Source: Triglochin maritima (Eukaryota; Streptophyta; Magnoliopsida; Alismatales; Juncaginaceae). From it: 64,000 nucleotides of DNA. The stretch spans positions 34,780,053 to 34,844,052 of the forward strand of contig OY821775.1 in NCBI GenBank assembly GCA_963682175.1, in the 5' to 3' direction. Shown in pieces: positions 58,976-64,000 of the stretch (its first letter is position 1; each line of letters opens with the position of its first letter). The translations under genes were made by a program, and so were the position numbers. The notes below the pieces were generated by a model. That model saw only the letters and a list, made by a program, of their open reading frames with translations, made no database searches and was not told the DNA's origin.

Positions 58976-59620
58976 TTAAGCCTTGATAAGCATCCTTATA
59001 CTCCTGAAGAGAAGGCCAAAATGAGAAAGGTTTCATACTCCAATGTTGTGGGAAGCCTTACGCTATGATGTGTATTAGGCCAGACATTTGTTATACTGTG
59101 GGCATGGTGCGTCGATACCAGTCCAGCCCAAGCATGGAGCACTGGAAGGCAGTCAAGAGAATCATGAGATACCTCAGAGGAACGAGTAACTACATGTTGT
59201 GTTACCAAGCATCAGATCTCCTCCTGATTGGCTATAGTGATGCCGATTGGGCGGGAGACATTGATTAAAGGAAGTCTACCTCTGGTTATGCTTTCTTGCT
59301 GGCTAATCGGGCCATCTTATGGTCCAGCAAGAAGCAAACATGTATAGCCCTGTCGACTATGGAAGCAGAGTATGTTGCATGCTCTGCAGCAGTACAGGAG
59401 GCAGTTTGGTTGAGGAGGTTCTTACCACATACTGGGCTAGTAGAGACATCTGATGAGCATGTTGTTGTCTATTGTGACAACATGGCTGCCCTTTGTTATG
59501 TGAAAGACCCCAAATATCATGGAAATACCAAACATATACAGGTTAGGTATCCTTTTGTGAAGGACATCATAGCGAGAAAGGAAGTTGTGTTAAGACATGT
59601 GTCTACTAGTCTTATGGTAG
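58976..59620 (+). pseudogene. Copia-3 RNase H
   Basis: Segments at 59065-59268 and 59296-59620 give RPDICYTVGMVRRYQSSP, YSDADWAGD (Asp), a stop at 59266-59268, then LSTMEAEYVA (Glu) and VYCDNMAAL (Asp). The usual KHI-D-I-RYHF motif reads KHIQVRYPF, so a conserved His is lost. The domain runs into the B2 insertion. Confidence 0.87.
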
Positions 59621-59625
59621 CTGAC

Positions 59626-60822
59626 TGATGAGAATTAAAATTTATACCGCAAGTGCACGGCGTCTATGAAGACGTGGCAAGTACGGGTCGAACACAAGGA
59701 GGGAGAGATTTCGTTGTTAGTGTGATTTCGATTTAGGGGAAGAAGGGAGAACAAATAAGTTGGGTTTTTTTGGTATTTTTGATTTAGTTATCTAAAGTAC
59801 GAAACAAAAGCAATTAGAACTAAAACAAGAAATAAGAAGAGAAATCCGTTGGGTGGAGGTTTAGATTTAGGTTTAGATCAGAGAATTACTGAAACTTATT
59901 GTAAATCATGTTAGTTATGAAGCATTACAAGATAAATGACTTAACATAAACTCAAGTAATCAAAATAAACTAATCATGAACTTAAAATAATAACATGCAA
60001 TTCATCTTCTCTAACCCTCATTCCATCACCTCCACCCTTTGGAAAGAGTTAGAAACTCATGGAGGGAGGAAGAAGGGGTCCTAGAGAAACTAAAAGAAAA
60101 TAAAAACAAAACAAAATAAAACAGAAATTTATTACTAAATTATGGAACAAAAGGAAGAACTCCTCACAACATCGTTCTCGGGGCTATTTATAGCCGATAC
60201 AAGGGACCTAAGCATGAAATAAGAAAGTACACGCGTCAACACGCAACCGGTAAAATTTTTAGAGCATTAATCTAATTTGGTGTGGCGGATTCGCCGCAAT
60301 TTGCTCTTGAGGTGCGGCGGAATCGCCACCTTTTTGGCTCCGAATCGACCCGGATTTTTCCTGTGTGTTTATGGTATGATTTCAATGTCATTTGCGCGTC
60401 TGGATTGATTCTTGCATATCTGTGGAGATCCGAATTAATTTCTTCATATATTTGGAGATCCACATTGATTTTTCTTTATATTTTCTCCGTAATAATAAAA
60501 GCTACTCGTGATTTGCAATTAGGTCCTTGACTTTTTGCAATTAAGTCCCCGGCTACTTTTGTGCTTAAGTCCTTGTTCTTTTCGTAATTAGGACTTGAAT
60601 GCTTTTATGCTTGGATACATTTCCATTTGAAACCCGATAAACTTGAACTTGGTCTTTATGATAGAAATGAGTCTTTTGTACGCGTTTATGCTCGGGATGT
60701 GGGTAATTTGCATTCAGGTCCCTGTATTCTGTAAATAAGACTAAACACATACCTTAGTAGCATTTATTGATGCAAAAGTAATCTAAATGAAAGACATATG
60801 ATGCAATGTATGCAATGCATCA
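59626..60822 (-). repeat. B2 3' LTR
   Basis: 1197 bp from TGATGAGAATTAAAA to AATGCATCA. Palindromes at 60281 and 60313, 32 bp apart. The TATA box reads GGCTATTTATAGCC near 60182. Confidence 0.9.
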
Positions 60823-60838
60823 AATACCCCCACACCTA

Positions 60839-62115
60839 GATTTTGCTAGTCCCTAGCAAAACAGAATATAAAAGAAATGAAAACAGGGAAATCCTAACTC
60901 ACTTTCGTAGGAATCACGGTTGCACTTAGCATGTGCAACAAGCCTTTAAACCTCCAGGTTGCCTTAGAGGACGAGTTTTGTCTCGTGAGGGTTTTCAGTT
61001 GACACACCCACAAAGTCTTAATTCAACATTCCATTAATAGCTCTTAATATTTCTGCCTTAACCTTATACATCTCACTTAAAGTTCTCGCATGCTCATTAT
61101 ACAGTTCTAACTTATAAAAAGTTTGACTTGGTCTTTATTCCTCCACATTCACACCACTAACCCCTCTACACATGTTATCACATAAATTATTTTGCACGCC
61201 TCCTCTGGTGGTGAAGTATCATTTGGATCAACCATGGCATGGATCATTCCTTTAGCTTTGGGCCTTGAGTATCTTAAAGTATTTATTTATTTTTTTCCTT
61301 TTTCCGTGATTCAACACATTTGCTTTTCTTTTTAACACTTATATCCTTTTTGCATTCGTGTAGCGAGTTTGGTCGATAATCCCGAGCTGGCAGACTCAAG
61401 TTACCGGGTTTCAAGATACCCCTACGGACCAGTGACTCGTAGACTTGGGCTTTTGTAATTATTTTGCAAAATGTGTTTTCCTCACTTTATTTTTATTTTA
61501 TTTTACTTTTATTTTCCTCAAGGCTTAATTGCTATTAGAAGTCCACACTTCCCGGTATATTTTCCTCAACCTCTGCTTTTTATCAACCACCTCAAAGATT
61601 TGATTCATCCAATTTAAGTGCATACATGTCTTACAAGGGCCATGGGTTATTTCTTTGGAACTTAGATTTATGTCATAATTTCTACAAGCAGAACTATATA
61701 ATAAGGAACAAAAACTTAATGCAATTTGTACACGGGTTTTGGCAGTTCAATCTTAAGCTATGTCATAGAATATTGATTTTTTTTTTTTTTTTTATTTTAT
61801 TTTTTTTTAATTTAAAATAAAGCAGAGCAGAAAATCAAATAGATAGATATGTACATATATAAACCCCCCCACACCTAAATCATGCATTGTCCTCAATGTA
61901 TGCGAGCAAGATACTACATGGATTTATGCATGGAAAAGGAAAGATCTCACCAACGTGAAGTACAAAGCAAAGTTCATGGCTCTGTTGATGGACAAAAACC
62001 CGAATTCCCTCAAAAACCTGTGAGATGCTAAAGAAGGGATAAAAACAATTTTTTTTTTTAACTTATTGTTATACAAATATAACTATGTACAAACATAAGT
62101 TCCCATCTTCATTTG
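60839..62115 (-). other. B2 internal 3' region
   Basis: It matches 46064-46990 of B1 and includes a long T/A run at 61778-61810 and a run of C near 61864 (CCCCCCCACACC), which on the minus strand resembles an internal polypurine tract. Apart from the small ORF at 61200-61470 it is non-coding. Confidence 0.6.
61200..61470 (-). pseudogene. B2 copy of the small conserved ORF
   Basis: It matches the B1 ORF at 46408-46671 (ITKAQVYESLVRRGIL ... MIHAMVDPNDTSPPEEACKII), but a stop and about ten extra codons interrupt the Lys-rich middle. Confidence 0.45.
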
Positions 62116-63591
62116 TCAAAAGACCTCAAAAGGGAACATGACACCACGTGGGGCCAGATTATTCATGCGTGGGCCCCCTTCACAAAGAGCACAAGAAGAA
62201 ATGAGAGGTTCATGAATTGGACGCAAAGGCGTCTCATACAAAGGATCAAACTGAAAGAGCTTGAACCTCTCGAGAGTTTGGGAAATAGGGGGCAACGGAA
62301 GAAGAGTTTCTCCCGTTACGGTGCTGAAGTTATGATCGTCAATCCAAACTCTCCAACCAACTGGCTGGTGCGTCGGAGCGAGGTCAGGAGCCTCGTTAGG
62401 CAAGTCCGACTCAACAGGTAAACATAAAATGGGTCTCATACCCAAGGTATCCTCCAAGGAACTCCTAATACCCTCATGAGCACTGTAGTCGTTTGATGTT
62501 CCATCATTTCCAAGATGATCAGGAACGATAGTGAGAGGCAAACTCTCATCAGGTTGTTTGAAATTGAGGGTGCTAGGGAGCTCTTGCTCCACCGGAAGTG
62601 AGTCCTTAAGAGGCACAACATGAAGATCATGTGGCTGAAGGGCCACGGGGCACGAAGATAAGGCACAATCCTGGGCCGACTCATGATGAAATTGGTCAAT
62701 GTGTATCGAATCCTCCACTAAGTGATCGTGAATTGAAACCCCAAGTCCTTCAGACTGACTAGGAGTTTGGCTTTGACAGATTGTGCTTTGAATTTGTGGA
62801 TGTGGTGGTGGTTCGATATCAAAAGGTGGATCCTCATGTTGACACGAAAAATTACTCTCCTTACGTTCACCTAATTGTTGTATCATTTGACTCAAGTGCG
62901 ATGTTATATTTTGTACGGATCGTTGAGTGGATTCCATGTACGTAAGGAAAGTTTGTTCCAAGGAATTAGGTACGTGGTCAGCTATGAGGTCCAAGTTTGA
63001 GCTTGTGAAATTATGGGATTGGGTGTTGATGGGCTGAGAATAATGATTTGACGTGGGGAGTTGGTAGAATTCTGGGTATTCGGGAGGAGGATACGGAGGT
63101 GAAAATGAAGTATAAGAATTTGGATAGGAATTGTTTCTCCACGAATCCATCACTCTCGGGTTGTACGCGGATGCGTAATAGTCATTTTGAGCGTCTTGGG
63201 AAAAAGTATGCTCATACTCAGGCTCTGGGGGAACATAAGGGCATTCCCTGATAACATGACCACTCAACCCACAACAGTCGCACGGTACGGCTACTGGAGC
63301 CACCGGTGCACTCATGTTGTCTGTCCTACGCATGAAGGAGGCAAAAGTTTGTTGTAATGTCTCAGTTTGTTGACCAGCATATGATCCGACATAACTAGAT
63401 TGTGGTCTAGCAGTCGGTGCCTCTCTCATGTTACCCCAATATAAGGATTGCTCAGTCATACAATTAGGATTGTCCCAACCATATGGGGTGTTAGTCTGAG
63501 CCACCCCAGGTTGCAAGGTTTTAGAATACCAGGAAGCATTGTCCTGGTCCCAACAATGATATGGATGGTTGCTCATGTAACCATCCATCAA
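62116..63591 (-). CDS. Gag-like CCHC zinc-knuckle protein of family B, intact (491 aa)
   Basis: An uninterrupted ORF from ATG 63591. Residues 1-100 are Tyr/Gln/Asn-rich (MMDGYMSNHPYHCW). A retroviral-type zinc knuckle CX2CX4HX4C occupies residues 104-117 (CDCCGLSGHVIREC). A Pro/Tyr/Ser-rich low-complexity stretch follows (PPPEYPE, about 165-200), then an acidic C-terminal half. The last 80 residues (GWRVWIDDHNF ... GVMFPFEVF) are the best conserved against the A1 relic at 12947-14420. The knuckle implies nucleic-acid binding, as in Gag nucleocapsid. No capsid core (PF03732-like), protease or RT is attached. It is the longest intact ORF in the window, which suggests recent or maintained coding. 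It could package the element RNA in trans with another element's enzymes; that is inference. Confidence 0.8.
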   Translation of the reverse strand: MMDGYMSNHPYHCWDQDNASWYSKTLQPGVAQTNTPYGWDNPNCMTEQSLYWGNMREAPTARPQSSYVGSYAGQQTETLQQTFASFMRRTDNMSAPVAPVAVPCDCCGLSGHVIRECPYVPPEPEYEHTFSQDAQNDYYASAYNPRVMDSWRNNSYPNSYTSFSPPYPPPEYPEFYQLPTSNHYSQPINTQSHNFTSSNLDLIADHVPNSLEQTFLTYMESTQRSVQNITSHLSQMIQQLGERKESNFSCQHEDPPFDIEPPPHPQIQSTICQSQTPSQSEGLGVSIHDHLVEDSIHIDQFHHESAQDCALSSCPVALQPHDLHVVPLKDSLPVEQELPSTLNFKQPDESLPLTIVPDHLGNDGTSNDYSAHEGIRSSLEDTLGMRPILCLPVESDLPNEAPDLAPTHQPVGWRVWIDDHNFSTVTGETLLPLPPISQTLERFKLFQFDPLYETPLRPIHEPLISSCALCEGGPRMNNLAPRGVMFPFEVF

Positions 63592-64000
63592 AACACTCTT
63601 GAGTCAAGTACTCTTACCCTTATGAGGCTAAGCAAGCACAAGTTCTCGACTCGACCCTAAAATGCTAATAGATAATGTAAAGGGGAGGAGACTAGAACGT
63701 ATAAGTAGGTGAGAAGAATATGACTCAGAGGAGAAGGGAAACTTAACTCTAAAGATAGATAAGAGGGTCGGTCAGAGGTTTCCTAAGAAAGCACGGTTCA
63801 AACAATCCTAGACCTAGTGTCGCTTAGATCTAGACGACTCCTAACTGGTTGAGTCGAATTGATTTGCTTGATTCACCTCCCTCACCAATCAAACCAAGTT
63901 GGCCAGTTAGTGTATAGCTAGTGGGGGCGCTTCCGACAGAGTCGGTGCCAATTAGACAACCACGTCGCTTGGAAGACTTTCGTCAACACAAAAACACTTT
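63592..64000 (-). other. B2 leader up to the window edge
   Basis: Non-coding sequence matching 47040-47360 of B1 (GATAGATAAGAGGGT, CTAGACGACTCCTAACTGG). The primer site and 5' LTR should lie beyond 64000. Confidence 0.65.

Larger units (their letters stand above)
53232..59620 (+). mobile_element. Copia-3: nearly full-length Copia element, 3' end displaced by B2
   Basis: A short LTR (about 53232-53607), primer site, 2-kb leader, then gag, protease, integrase, RT and RNase H in Copia order. The frame is broken in several places but almost all domains are present. B2 inserted at 59626 within or just after RNase H, so the 3' LTR is outside the window. Confidence 0.88.
59626..64000 (-). mobile_element. 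Element B2: family-B LTR retrotransposon, continues past the window
   Basis: The 3' LTR is at 59626-60822, and internal sequence with an intact gag-like ORF runs to the window end. CTGAC (59621-59625) is the presumed left target duplication; the right one is outside. Compared with B1 it keeps the full gag-like gene. No pol sequence is seen. Confidence 0.9.

Noticed and set aside
61778..61810. T-rich run as a terminator
   Set aside because: It is a homopolymer tract inside B2 internal DNA. B1 has only a shorter A/T tract at the same place.
1..64000. CRISPR arrays, tRNA, rRNA or bacterial operons
   Set aside because: The regular repeats at 49468-49800 lack identical repeats with unique spacers and sit in an LTR. 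No cloverleaf or rRNA sequence was recognised, and all genes are plant or retrotransposon type.

Overview
This window looks like intergenic heterochromatin from a flowering plant, probably a large-genome eudicot. The evidence is AT-rich DNA with GT-AG introns, a FAR1/FHY3-type gene, TATAAATA promoters inside LTRs, tRNA-Met and tRNA-Asp primer sites, and dense nested LTR retrotransposons. I see no prokaryotic genes, rRNA, tRNA or CRISPR. Nearly all coding sequence is transposon-derived, and almost all of it is broken. Two degraded gene-like loci remain. One at 7600-8793 (+) is a mobile-domain/DUF1985-like relic with a good intron. The other at 9092-19678 (-) is a FAR1/FHY3-like gene split by an 8.3-kb retrotransposon.

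Layout: 1-4620 holds a plus-strand Copia (Copia-1a) with its integrase deleted. 5136-5406 is an hAT-type MITE with perfect 11-bp TIRs and an 8-bp TSD. 7600-9091 holds the gene relic and an LTR scrap. 9092-19678 is the FAR1-like gene with element A1 (10492-18813, TSD ATGCC) inside it, and A1 itself carries a solo LTR at 14716-16118. 19695-23764 holds LTR fragments and a family-B solo LTR (20970-22197, TSD CAAAG). 23765-30183 is a SIRE-like Copia (Copia-2) with a solo LTR (25038-26445, TSD GAAGT) in its 5' LTR and a family-A fragment inside. 30184-39820 is a patchwork of family-A pieces around a 5'-truncated Tekay-like chromovirus (32611-37434). 39821-50286 is a minus-strand Copia-1b whose LTR is split by family-B element B1 (44840-49462, TSD CAAGG). 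50358-52875 is a head-to-head inverted pair of family-A LTRs. 53232-59620 is an almost complete Copia-3, interrupted at its 3' end by family-B element B2 (59626 to beyond the window), which carries an intact 491-aa gag-like ORF.

Families A and B have tRNA-Asp primer sites and related LTR 3' ends, and both encode a CCHC gag-like protein. A Tat/Athila-type gag domain is also present in A. I saw no protease, RT or integrase attributable to either family, so they look non-autonomous.

The most unusual signal is non-coding. Five retrotransposon families carry arrays of short palindromes at near-integral helical spacing. Family A repeats GACCGCCAATTGGCGGTC every 21 bp. Family B repeats TGCGGCG-n4-CGCCGCA every 32 bp. 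Copia-1, Copia-2 and the Tekay LTR carry GGTCGACC pairs 21-22 bp apart. In families A and B the arrays lie about 90-120 bp upstream of the LTR TATA box and again in the leader near the primer site. Some units show compensatory arm changes. The array is present in one Copia-1 copy and absent from the other. This suggests operator-like or RNA-structural modules, which I did not recognise from any described system.
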